IMG/VR virus record: IMGVR_UViG_3300046471_000248
Span: 1 to 40,851 of that record
Strand: one strand, 5' to 3'
Origin: a virus
DNA length: 40,851 bases
The notes below the pieces were generated by a model. The model did not search any database. It was not told the DNA's origin and saw nothing but the letters and a program-made list of their open reading frames with translations. Position numbers and translations under genes: made by a program. Shown here in pieces: positions 31,345-38,664 of the stretch; positions within the stretch are counted from its first letter, which is position 1; every line of letters begins with the position of its first letter.

Positions 31345-32628
31345 ATGGGACTCCTCAGTAGCATCGCAAGCATCGCGGCACCTATCGCCGGCACCATCTT
31401 CGGCGGTCCAGTGGGCGGCGCAATCGGCGGCGCCATCGGCGGCTTGCTCGGCTCGAAGGACGCGCCGTCGTCGGCGACCGCCACCAGTCAGCAAAAGCTG
31501 GACCCGCGTATCGATGGCATGCTGTTCGGCCAGAACGGCTCGCAGGGCCTGCTCAGCCAGTACCAGGGCATGTTGAACACGCCGCAGTCGCAGGCGCTCC
31601 AGGGCTACGGCACGGCAGCCGGCAACTACCTGACCAACAACGGCGCCGCCGACATGGACGCGATCCGCAGCGCGGCTGGCGGCCTGCTGAGCCCGAACGG
31701 CACCCCGACCACCAGCCCATCGGCCTGGGCCGTCGGCAACCAGGTGCAGGCGCCCAGTCAGAACAATATCGACCTGACCAGCTCGTATAACAACCTGCTG
31801 AGCGGCGGCAACACCGCTGCGCTCGACAAGTCGCTGCAAAGCGCGGTCGACCTGACCAGCCAGGCGTTCCAGAAAAACCAGACCGATCTGACGAATAACC
31901 TGCAGCGTAATATCCTGCCGGGTATCCGCAGCAACTCGGTGCTGGCGGGCCAGTACGGCGGCAGCCGCCAAGGTGTGGCGGAAGGTCTCGCGCTGAGCGA
32001 CTACACGAACCAGCTTACCAACGCGAACACCACGCTGGGCATGGCCAACAGCGCGAACACCACCGCGCAACAGGCGCAGGCATACCAGCAGGGGCAGGAC
32101 CGCGCGCTGGCGGCGACGCAGGGCCTTGGCGCCCAGCAGTACGGCGTGGCCAGCCAGAACGCCAACACGAAGAATCAAGCCGAGTTCATGAACGTCGGCA
32201 ACGTGCAGCAATCGAATCTGGCGAACCAGGGCGCGCAGCTCCAGACCAACGCGCAGAACAACAGCGCAGCGCTCGGCGGCGCCGGCCTGCTGGCCGGCCA
32301 AAGCAGTGCGGCATACGGCGCGGCGACTGCTGACCAGAACTACGGCATCAACCGTGCGACCCAGGTGAACGGGCTGCTGGCGCCGTACCTGAACGCGAAT
32401 GGCTCCAGCTCCACCACGCAACCGCTGTACCAGAACACCGGAAACAACGTGCTGGGCGGCGCGCTGGCTGGCGGCCAGTTGGCTGGCATGTTCGGCGGTA
32501 TGGGCAGCTCGCCCGGCTCGAGCTCGGTGTCGGCCGGCACGGCGGGGAACTTGCTGAGCGCGCAGGATCTCGGCAATCAGCCCGTCAACACCGGCCTGCT
32601 GTCGAACGCATTCAATTTCAAATTCTAA
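31345..32628 (+). CDS. Probable DNA ejection protein 1 (Gln/Asn-rich)
   Basis: A 427-residue protein with an N-terminal glycine-zipper, hydrophobic segment (IASIAAPIAGTIFGGPVGGA and a repeat GGAIGGLLGS, ~7-36). Long Gln/Asn/Ser/Ala-rich helical regions follow. This composition, and position directly before two other large Ala-rich proteins at the end of the virion block, fit the P22 gp7/gp20/gp16 class of pilot proteins that form a channel across the cell envelope. No exact family. AAGGAA precedes the ATG. Confidence 0.7.
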   Translation: MGLLSSIASIAAPIAGTIFGGPVGGAIGGAIGGLLGSKDAPSSATATSQQKLDPRIDGMLFGQNGSQGLLSQYQGMLNTPQSQALQGYGTAAGNYLTNNGAADMDAIRSAAGGLLSPNGTPTTSPSAWAVGNQVQAPSQNNIDLTSSYNNLLSGGNTAALDKSLQSAVDLTSQAFQKNQTDLTNNLQRNILPGIRSNSVLAGQYGGSRQGVAEGLALSDYTNQLTNANTTLGMANSANTTAQQAQAYQQGQDRALAATQGLGAQQYGVASQNANTKNQAEFMNVGNVQQSNLANQGAQLQTNAQNNSAALGGAGLLAGQSSAAYGAATADQNYGINRATQVNGLLAPYLNANGSSSTTQPLYQNTGNNVLGGALAGGQLAGMFGGMGSSPGSSSVSAGTAGNLLSAQDLGNQPVNTGLLSNAFNFKF

Positions 32629-32637
32629 AGGGAAGCC

Positions 32638-34308
32638 ATGCCAGGATTGCTCGACTTCTTCAACCCGCAGGACCCCGCCAAGCAGCAGGGGCTGCTGTCC
32701 GCCGCCGCCGCCCTGCTCCAGGCCGGCGGCCCAAGCCGCCTGCCAATCTCGACCGCCCAGGGCATCGGCGCGGCGCTCGGCGCCTACCAGCAGGGCACGC
32801 AGGACTACCAGGACCGTGATCTGCGCAACCGCGCGCTGGGCCAGTCCTTCGAGATCAACGACATCAAGCTGCAGGACGCGAAAAGCGATCTCGCGAACCA
32901 GCAGCTGGTACGTGAGCGAGATGCGCGCGTGGCTGCGCGTGTAGCCAAGGCCAACAGTGCGCAACAGCCGGCACAGCCCGGCCAGCAGACTCCCGCAACC
33001 TCGGTGATGTACGGCGGCAGCGCGGTACCCACCCCCGGCATGCCTGATTGGATGCGACCGTTCCAGCAGCAACCCACCGCGCCAGCAGGACAAGCCGGCG
33101 CGCCGCGCGCGAACATGACCGACGCGGTCGTGCAGCGGATGATGGTAGAGGCCCAGGCGCGCGCTGATGAGGGCGATGCCAATGGAGCGGCTAAACTCAT
33201 TTCGGACATCCAAAAGCTGCGACCAAAATTCAACACTACGCTTCAGAAGGCGATCGGAGTAGACGGTAAGCTGCATTACTATCAAGCCTCGGACGATGGC
33301 TCGCCTCCGCAGGAGCTAGCACTTGGCGTTGCCCCGGACCTCACCGAGGTGGACCTGGGCGGCACGAAGCAGTTTGTGGACAAGAATGCGGTGGCGCCGG
33401 GCCAGGTCTTCAAGAAGACGATGACATTCGCCGACCAGCAATCTGCTGCGCGCCTCGCGTTCGACAAGTCGCAGGCGAGTAGTGGCGACGACGCGTCCAG
33501 CTTCACCGCGCAGGCGATCGACAACGCGGCAGCGCGCTACAACACTGACGGCTCACTGCCGCCGATGGGAATGGGCGCAGCGGCCGCAACTGGTCGCACG
33601 AAGATTCTTAACCGGGCGGCCGAGCTGAAAGCCGGTGTCGATCCTGTTCAGCAGCGCCTTGACCAACTGAACAACAAAGGCGATGTCGCCGCGCGCAACG
33701 CCGCAGTGCGCTCGTTCGGTGTCGGCAAGGATGGCCAGGCCGTCCAGTCTGCGAATACGGCGCTGAACCACCTGGACACGATCCGTCAGCTGGCAATCGC
33801 GCAGAAGAGCGGCGACGTCCGCGCGTTCAACCAGGTCGCCCGCTCGCTGGGCGCCCAGTTCGGCCAGACCGCGCCGACGAACCTGAACGCCGCGCTGATC
33901 ATGGTCGCGCCGGAGGTATCGAAAGCGGTCATCGGCGCCGGCGGCACCGGCCACGAGCGCGACGAGGCAATCAAGGCGCTCAACCCGAATGGTTCGCCAG
34001 ACCAGATCATCAGCGGTACCGGCGTTATGCAGGAGCTGTTCGGTGGCCGCCTGACGGAGGCGAAGCGGACCTACGAGCGCACGACCAAGCTGAAGGATTT
34101 CGACTCGACCATGCTTTCTCCAGCCGCCCAGGCAGTCTTGAGCCGCGCGGAACAACACACCAGCTCGGGAGCGGGTGCGCCAGGCCCGGCCGCCAGTAAG
34201 GTGGCGACGCTGTCCGACATCGCTGCTACCGCCCGCGCAAGCGGCCGCAGCACCGCAGAAGTAACCGCCGCCCTTCGCGCCAAGGGCTACACTATTGGAG
34301 GCCAGTAA
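32638..34308 (+). CDS. Probable DNA ejection protein 2
   Basis: A 556-residue helical protein starting MPGLLDFFNPQDPAKQQG, with Ala/Gln-rich segments, a Pro/Gln-rich linker (~110-155) and a charged helical C-terminal half including NTALNHLDTIRQLAIAQKSG (~370-390), a pattern seen in internal virion proteins. Stop overlaps the next ATG (TAATG). It likely travels with DNA into the cell; this is from composition and place. Confidence 0.7.
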   Translation: MPGLLDFFNPQDPAKQQGLLSAAAALLQAGGPSRLPISTAQGIGAALGAYQQGTQDYQDRDLRNRALGQSFEINDIKLQDAKSDLANQQLVRERDARVAARVAKANSAQQPAQPGQQTPATSVMYGGSAVPTPGMPDWMRPFQQQPTAPAGQAGAPRANMTDAVVQRMMVEAQARADEGDANGAAKLISDIQKLRPKFNTTLQKAIGVDGKLHYYQASDDGSPPQELALGVAPDLTEVDLGGTKQFVDKNAVAPGQVFKKTMTFADQQSAARLAFDKSQASSGDDASSFTAQAIDNAAARYNTDGSLPPMGMGAAAATGRTKILNRAAELKAGVDPVQQRLDQLNNKGDVAARNAAVRSFGVGKDGQAVQSANTALNHLDTIRQLAIAQKSGDVRAFNQVARSLGAQFGQTAPTNLNAALIMVAPEVSKAVIGAGGTGHERDEAIKALNPNGSPDQIISGTGVMQELFGGRLTEAKRTYERTTKLKDFDSTMLSPAAQAVLSRAEQHTSSGAGAPGPAASKVATLSDIAATARASGRSTAEVTAALRAKGYTIGGQ

Positions 34309-36257
34309 TGCCAGGACGAGACCTTTCCGCCGAACTGTTCGGTAGTGCGCCGACGACCCCTGCCAAGGGCCGCGACCTCTCCGCCGACCTCGATGCGAGC
34401 GCAGGTGCCGACACGCTGTCTACCGTCGGCGCCCTCGGCGCTGGCTTAGGCCGCGGCTTTGGCTCGACCCTCCTGACCCTGCAGCAGTACCTCGGCAAGG
34501 GCGTATCGGCCGTGGCGCCGGATAGCTCGATGGTCGGCAAGGCCGCCAAGTGGCTGACCGACGACGCAGTGAGCGGCAAGCAGAAGCTGGCCGCCGAGCT
34601 GGCGCCGTACGAGAGGGCTCACCCGATCGCGTCTGGTCTTGGCGACCTGGGCGGCGGAATCGCCGCAACGTGGCCAGTCGGCGGCGTCATCGCCAGTGGC
34701 TTGCGCGGCGCTGCTGCTGCTCCGCAGGTGGCCAGGGTCGCCCCACAGTTGTCGCGGCTCGCCACCGCCATCGAGACAAGCGGACTTCGCACTGGCGCGC
34801 CGCTGGCTGCTGATGCTGCGCTCGCAGCGCGCGCCGGCGACCTGGCAATCCGCGCTGGCGGCGGCGCAATCACTGGCGGCGCCTCGGCAGCTTTTGCGGC
34901 GCCCGATCACATTGAGCGTGGTGCGATCCTTGGCGCCGCCCTGCCTCCGGCCCTGATTGGCGCCGCCAAGGTAGCGCGCTACGGCGGCAACGTGGCCAAG
35001 GCGGTTACCCAGCCATTCACCGAGGCCGGCCAAGATGCGATCGCCGCCGGCATCATCCGCAAGTTCGGCGCTGGCAGCCCAATGGCGATCGACGCTGCCG
35101 AGCTCGTCCCGGGCTCGATCCCGACCCTTGCCGAGGCCACCGGCAATGCGGGCATTGCAACGCTGCAGCGCGCTGTGCGTGACCTGCGTCCAAATGCCTT
35201 CGCCGATCGAGAGGCCGGCAACGCCGCCGCGCGCCTCTCTGCTTTCGACAACATTGCCGGTGACGCAAACGCGCTTCACGCGGCCACCGCCGCCCGTGGT
35301 GAAGCTGCTGAGGCGCTCTACGGGCAGGCCTTCGCCGCCGATGCCATGCGCCGCAATCTGGCCCAGAGCGCCCAGCAAATGCGCGCGCCCTTCTCGGGGG
35401 TCGGCCTGTCCGGGGCGCCAGAAGACCTTGCCACGCCAGGTCTCCGCGCGCTGGCGCAGCGCCCGCAGTTCAAAAGCGCGGTTCAGGCAGCGAAGCAGCT
35501 CGCCGCCAACAATGGCGTGCAACTGAATGATCCGCTGCAGTCGCTGCAAGGGTTGCACTATGTAAAGCTCGCGCTCGATGATGCACTGAACCCGGCGGCG
35601 ACGACGGCGATGGGCCGCAACGCGACCGCAGCGGTGATGGGTATGCGCAACCAGCTGGCCGACGAGCTGGCGAAAATCGCACCGCTCTACGGCAACGCGC
35701 GCCAGACCTTCGCGAGCATGAGCCAGCCGATCAACGCGATGGAGGCGCTACAGGGCCTGCGCCTGACGAACGCGCCCGGCAACATGACGCTGTCGAAGGT
35801 GAAGAACGGTATCGAGGGGTTGGAACGATTGCAGGCGGCGCCAGGCGTCAACCCGGCCAAGTCCGTCACATCTGAACAGATGCAGGTGTTGAACTCGATT
35901 CATGCGGATCTGCTTCGCCAGGACCTGCTGGGCGCCGGCAAATCGGCAGGGTCGGGAACGTTCCAGAATATCTCGACGGGCAACCTGCTGGAATCCCTCA
36001 TGCCTGGCGGGCTGGGCGCCACCGTGAAAGCAAAGGTTGGCACGCCGATCGGCCAACTTGGCAAGCTGGCGTTCAGCAGCTCTGACGAGGCGATCCGAAA
36101 CCGCCTGACGGACATGATGCTGACGCCTGGGCTGTTGGAACAGGCGCTGGCGCGCCAGCCGGCTATTTCTGGTCCAAGCGCCCTGGAGCGCTTCCTTCAG
36201 CTTCCTGGCGTCGAGCAGTCTCTTGTCCGCTCTGCCCCCGTGGCGTCCGACCGGTAA
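34308..36257 (+). CDS. Probable DNA ejection protein 3
   Basis: A 649-residue Ala/Gly-rich protein with several amphipathic or hydrophobic helices (GDLGGGIAATWPVGGVIASG ~107-126, then GGGAITGGASAAFAAP). A long helical C-terminal part holds DNA-ejection-like repeats of Ala, Leu and Gln. It starts one base inside the preceding stop. The last 95 bases overlap a small gene on the other strand. Probably the largest of three ejected proteins. Confidence 0.7.
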   Translation: MPGRDLSAELFGSAPTTPAKGRDLSADLDASAGADTLSTVGALGAGLGRGFGSTLLTLQQYLGKGVSAVAPDSSMVGKAAKWLTDDAVSGKQKLAAELAPYERAHPIASGLGDLGGGIAATWPVGGVIASGLRGAAAAPQVARVAPQLSRLATAIETSGLRTGAPLAADAALAARAGDLAIRAGGGAITGGASAAFAAPDHIERGAILGAALPPALIGAAKVARYGGNVAKAVTQPFTEAGQDAIAAGIIRKFGAGSPMAIDAAELVPGSIPTLAEATGNAGIATLQRAVRDLRPNAFADREAGNAAARLSAFDNIAGDANALHAATAARGEAAEALYGQAFAADAMRRNLAQSAQQMRAPFSGVGLSGAPEDLATPGLRALAQRPQFKSAVQAAKQLAANNGVQLNDPLQSLQGLHYVKLALDDALNPAATTAMGRNATAAVMGMRNQLADELAKIAPLYGNARQTFASMSQPINAMEALQGLRLTNAPGNMTLSKVKNGIEGLERLQAAPGVNPAKSVTSEQMQVLNSIHADLLRQDLLGAGKSAGSGTFQNISTGNLLESLMPGGLGATVKAKVGTPIGQLGKLAFSSSDEAIRNRLTDMMLTPGLLEQALARQPAISGPSALERFLQLPGVEQSLVRSAPVASDR

Positions 36258-36336
36258 AGCCCAGCCAGAAGTTGTAGATCACAGCCAGGCCGACCAACAC
36301 CAGCAGCTTGACCCATAGGTAATCGGTGTAATCCAT
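36163..36336 (-). CDS. Small membrane protein on opposite strand (moron-like)
   Basis: The only minus-strand gene inside the late block. It encodes 57 residues with one membrane span (WVKLLVLVGLAVIYNFWLGF, ~9-28) and a polar tail rich in Gln/Arg. AGGAGAG lies seven bases before the ATG, and a consensus TATAAT lies 41 bases upstream. Its 3' part overlaps the end of the ejection gene by 95 bases. Such independently expressed genes in late regions are often morons expressed from the prophage; role unknown. Confidence 0.68.
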   Translation of the reverse strand: MDYTDYLWVKLLVLVGLAVIYNFWLGFTGRTPRGQSGQETARRQEAEGSAPGRLDQK

Positions 36337-36349
36337 CGATGCTCTCCTA

Positions 36350-36370
36350 GCCCTTTCGGGCGTTTTCTTT
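36350..36370 (+). terminator. Short intrinsic terminator after virion genes
   Basis: GCCC-TTTC-GGGC hairpin followed by GTTTTCTTTT. The stem is only four pairs, so strength may be modest. Confidence 0.55.
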
Positions 36371-36376
36371 TCATCA

Positions 36377-36382
36377 ATTATA
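36377..36382 (-). promoter_or_regulatory. Consensus -10 box for the 57-aa membrane gene
   Basis: TATAAT on the minus strand lies between two hairpins, 41 bases before the ATG at 36336. No good TTGACA lies 17 bases upstream (AAAGGC there), so it would depend on an activator or the strong -10. Confidence 0.45.
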
Positions 36383-36412
36383 GGCCACCCGCTGCGGTGG
36401 CCTTTTCTTTTC
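36382..36412 (+). terminator. Strong intrinsic terminator between virion and lysis genes
   Basis: AGGCCACC and GGTGGCCT form a perfect 8-bp stem around a 6-base loop, followed by TTTTCTTTT. It separates the virion genes from the lysis cassette, so lysis genes are read through or have another promoter. Confidence 0.85.
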
Positions 36413-36453
36413 CTGAAAGCCACCATGATTCCACCAACTATCCCGGTGCCGAC

Positions 36454-36702
36454 GTGAGCACCACCATCACCGAGCAGCAGAACGCAATCACCCTGGCCGC
36501 CCTGCAGGTCGAAGTCGCCTACATGAAGGTTGCCGTCGCGGACCTGCGCGCCACGAACACGCAGCAGAACGAGAAGCTCGACCGGGTGCTCGCCCAGCTG
36601 GCTGAAGCGCGCGGCGGCTGGCGCACGCTGATGCTGATCGGCGGCGCGGCCGGCTCGATCGGCAGCGGCCTGACCTGGCTCTTCTCCCACATGAAGGTCT
36701 GA
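36454..36702 (+). CDS. Holin-like coiled-coil membrane protein (82 aa)
   Basis: From the GTG at 36454 the product has a helical coiled-coil N-terminus (VEVAYMKVAVADLRATNTQQ, ~19-38) and one C-terminal membrane span (LMLIGGAAGSIGSGLTWLF, ~59-77) with a basic end. This is the layout of XhlA-like lysis proteins. It directly precedes the endolysin. An 11-codon frame at 36425 (MIPPTIPVPT) ends GTGA on this start and could couple translation. The in-frame ATG at 36397 lies within the terminator and is rejected. Confidence 0.68.
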   Translation: MSTTITEQQNAITLAALQVEVAYMKVAVADLRATNTQQNEKLDRVLAQLAEARGGWRTLMLIGGAAGSIGSGLTWLFSHMKV

Positions 36703-36704
36703 CC

Positions 36705-37253
36705 ATGAAAAGCATTGACCAGATGATCGACGAGCTGGTCGGCCGCGAAGGCCGGTTCAGCGACAACCCGAATGACGCCGGCGGCGCCACGATGTGGGGC
36801 ATCACCGAGAAGGTGGCGCGCGCGAATGGCTACCTGGGCCGCATGCAGGACATGCCGCGGTCGACGGCGGATGCCATCTACCGCCTGGAGTACTTCACCC
36901 GACCCGGCTTCGATCAGGTGTATCCCCTGTCGCAGCGCATCGCCGAAGAGATGTTCGATACCGGCGTGAACCAGGGCGTGGGCCTGCCCGGCCCTTGGCT
37001 GCAGCGCATCCTCAACGCGCTGAACCGCCAGGGCCGCGACTACCCCGACATCGGCGTCGACGGGCGCATCGGCCCGGCCACCATCGCCGCCCTCCGCGCC
37101 TGCCTGAACCGCCGCGGCGCCGACGGCGAAACCGCCATCCTTCGCGCCCTCAACTGCCAGCAGGGCGTGCGCTACCTGGACATCACCGAGGCCCGTTCGC
37201 AGAACGAGGACTTCTACTTTGGCTGGCTGCTCAACCGTGTGGAGATTGCATAA
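36705..37253 (+). CDS. Endolysin, GH108 muramidase
   Basis: A 182-residue peptidoglycan hydrolase. The GH108 domain shows catalytic E15 in GREGRFSDNPNDAGGATMWGIT-type motif (~13-34; core GREGRF, NDAGGATMWGI) and YRLEYFTRPGFDQV. The C-terminal part has the partner peptidoglycan-binding domain (GVDGRIGPATIAALRA, ~120-135). There is no signal peptide, so release depends on the holins. It lies between two holin candidates and overlaps the 3TM holin start by one base. Confidence 0.95.
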   Translation: MKSIDQMIDELVGREGRFSDNPNDAGGATMWGITEKVARANGYLGRMQDMPRSTADAIYRLEYFTRPGFDQVYPLSQRIAEEMFDTGVNQGVGLPGPWLQRILNALNRQGRDYPDIGVDGRIGPATIAALRACLNRRGADGETAILRALNCQQGVRYLDITEARSQNEDFYFGWLLNRVEIA

Positions 37254-37663
37254 TGTGGCCGACCCTTATCCCTGTCCTGGGCAACCTGATGGACCGCCTG
37301 CTCCCTGACCCGAAGGCGGCGGCCGACGCAAAGCTGGAGATCATGCGCATGGCCCAGGCCGGCGACCTGGCGCAGCTGAACGCTGACCTGCAGCTGGCCA
37401 CCGGCCAGATCGATGTGAACAAGGTCGAAGCCGCCAGCAGTTCGCTGTTCGTCTCCGGCTGGCGCCCGGCCATCGGCTGGGTGTGCGGCGCTGCCTTCGC
37501 CTTCAAGTTCATCGTCGGCCCGTCTGCCGTCGTCCTGATGGCCATGGCCGGCCACCCGATCACCCTGCCCGTGTTCGACTTCACCGAGATGAGCACGATC
37601 CTGATGGGCATGCTCGGCCTGGGTGCGCTGCGCACGGTCGAGAAGGTGAAAGGGCTGCCGTGA
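37253..37663 (+). CDS. 3TM-type phage holin
   Basis: A 136-residue membrane protein of the three-transmembrane holin type. An N-terminal amphipathic lead (LGNLMDRLLPDPKAAADAKL) and the family signature SLFVSGWRPAIGWVCGAAFA (~62-81) precede two further spans (VVLMAMAG..., TILMGMLGLGALRTVEK). It makes the inner-membrane lesions that let the endolysin out. It starts TAATG, overlapping the endolysin stop by one base. Confidence 0.88.
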   Translation: MWPTLIPVLGNLMDRLLPDPKAAADAKLEIMRMAQAGDLAQLNADLQLATGQIDVNKVEAASSSLFVSGWRPAIGWVCGAAFAFKFIVGPSAVVLMAMAGHPITLPVFDFTEMSTILMGMLGLGALRTVEKVKGLP

Positions 37664-37803
37664 TGGACTTCCACATCATCACCAGCGCCGGCGCCGAGCT
37701 CGTCGCCCGCAAGGTCGACGGTCAGCTCGTCATTGTTCCGCCAGCACCGCGACCGCCTCCCGCACCCGCCGTCGCGTCGGCTCCTGCAGCACCCGGCAAA
37801 TAA
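37663..37803 (+). CDS. Small lysis-cassette protein (46 aa)
   Basis: The ATG overlaps the holin stop by one base (TGATG). A 30-residue beta-like part (MDFHIITSAGAELVARKVDG) is followed by a Pro/Ala-rich tail. It has no signal or membrane span, so it is not a spanin. Last gene of the late operon; its 3' part overlaps the next minus-strand gene by 74 bases. Function unknown. Confidence 0.6.
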   Translation: MDFHIITSAGAELVARKVDGQLVIVPPAPRPPPAPAVASAPAAPGK

Positions 37804-37927
37804 GCGCGAAGTCGGCGCCGTACACGGTTAGAAACGCGGCGGCGAAACGCACGCCCCGCTGTTCGGCCAAGGCCAGCGCGTGGTCGACGGCGGCGGCAAG
37901 TTGTTGATTTGGGCGATCAAGGTTCAT
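37730..37927 (-). CDS. Small minus-strand gene under LexA control (65 aa)
   Basis: A 65-residue helical protein (MNLDRPNQQLAAAVDHAL...TRRRVREAVAVLAEQ). The start lies 55 bases from the LexA box, on the opposite side from the plus-strand gene, so both may share SOS control. TTGAG before the ATG is a weak ribosome-binding site. No family recognised. Confidence 0.6.
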   Translation of the reverse strand: MNLDRPNQQLAAAVDHALALAEQRGVRFAAAFLTVYGADFALICRVLQEPTRRRVREAVAVLAEQ

Positions 37928-37981
37928 AGCTCAACAATACCCGCTGACCGGCGCCGGACCTTGCGCCAGGGCAGCGCGTTA

Positions 37982-38001
37982 TACTGTGTATTCATACAGT
38001 A
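37982..38001. promoter_or_regulatory. LexA (SOS) box
   Basis: TACTGTGTATTCATACAGTA matches the consensus CTG-N10-CAG with flanking TA on both sides. It overlaps a TATACT -10-like box (37980-37985) of the rightward gene, so LexA binding would block it. It lies between two divergent small genes at the prophage right end. Confidence 0.87.
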
Positions 38002-38011
38002 TGAGCAAGCC

Positions 38012-38242
38012 ATGAGACCGCCCCTTACCCGTGAAGAACTGATCGAGATCCGCGACCGCAATCGCGGCCATGAGGATGTGGCCGCCCTGCTGTGGGAGGT
38101 CAAGCGCATGCGCGCACTGCTGCTGCGCTCGCACGATTACCTGCGCGTCGCGCCGACGTCATCAACTGCGCAGATGGTCGGCGACGGGCTGCGCCGGCAG
38201 CTGGACGATGAGCCTGTCGTCAAGGAGCAGCCGAGCCTGTAG
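38012..38242 (+). CDS. Small SOS-controlled phage protein (76 aa)
   Basis: A 76-residue charged protein with two helices (LTREELIEIRDRNRGHEDVA, LLWEVKRMRALLLRS) and a polar tail ending VVKEQPSL. It begins 11 bases after the LexA box. A 5-codon frame at 38001 (MSKP) ends ATGA on its start. SOS-induced small proteins at the prophage end can act as antirepressors or inhibitors in other phages, but this one has no recognised family. Confidence 0.6.
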   Translation: MRPPLTREELIEIRDRNRGHEDVAALLWEVKRMRALLLRSHDYLRVAPTSSTAQMVGDGLRRQLDDEPVVKEQPSL

Positions 38243-38664
38243 CCAATCGTCAAATAAGTCCGCGCGGAATTACTGAAATACAGCTGTAAGTCATTGTTTT
38301 TAGATGGGTTATACAGTGGTTTATTGTGTGCGTGTGTACACATGAAAAACACCTGTAGAGTGTTGATCTACATAGGTAAACCATCTTCATTACAATCGTA
38401 ACAGGGGGTTACATGTGTCCACCAAACTGCGTGCGCTGCCTAACCCTCCGTTACACACCTGTACCACAAATGGCACACTTTGTCGGTAATTTCAGCAAAT
38501 CCTACAGGACTGAGTCTGACCCCCTTGTCAGAAAATTCGCACAAAGCCATGCAAAACAAATAGTTAGCGAACTGGTGCGTGTAGCTGGCACGTGTTGTGC
38601 AAAGTGAAAGTGGTCGGTACTACCGCCGGCCCACTTCCAACCAATACCCAGAGGGGAAACTCGA
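38243..38664. other. AT-rich intergenic junction, probable prophage right boundary
   Basis: About 420 bases, clearly lower in GC than the rest, with no convincing gene. It holds a TACAGCTGTA palindrome near 38279, a CCTGTAGA/TCTACATAGG inverted repeat (~38351-38374), GTAAC-AGGGG-GTTAC (~38398-38412) and two copies of ACACCTGTA (~38348 and ~38454). The right attachment site is likely here but cannot be named because its partner is outside the window. The remainder is a regulatory region for the next gene. Confidence 0.5.
38586..38601 (+). promoter_or_regulatory. Candidate sigma-54 promoter
   Basis: TGGCAC-GTGTT-GTGCA closely follows the TGGCAC-N5-TTGCA consensus with the invariant GG and GC ten bases apart, 64 bases before the ATG of the large secreted protein. 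Its only mismatch is in the -12 element. Palindromes upstream could be activator sites. Confidence 0.5.

Noticed and set aside
30967-33285. 772-residue minus-strand open frame
   Set aside because: Antisense shadow of tail and ejection genes, with biased Arg/Ala/Val composition and no recognisable domain.
38471-38486. TGGCACACTTTGTCGG as a sigma-54 promoter
   Set aside because: The -24 half fits but the invariant GC at -12 is CG; the site at 38586 fits better.
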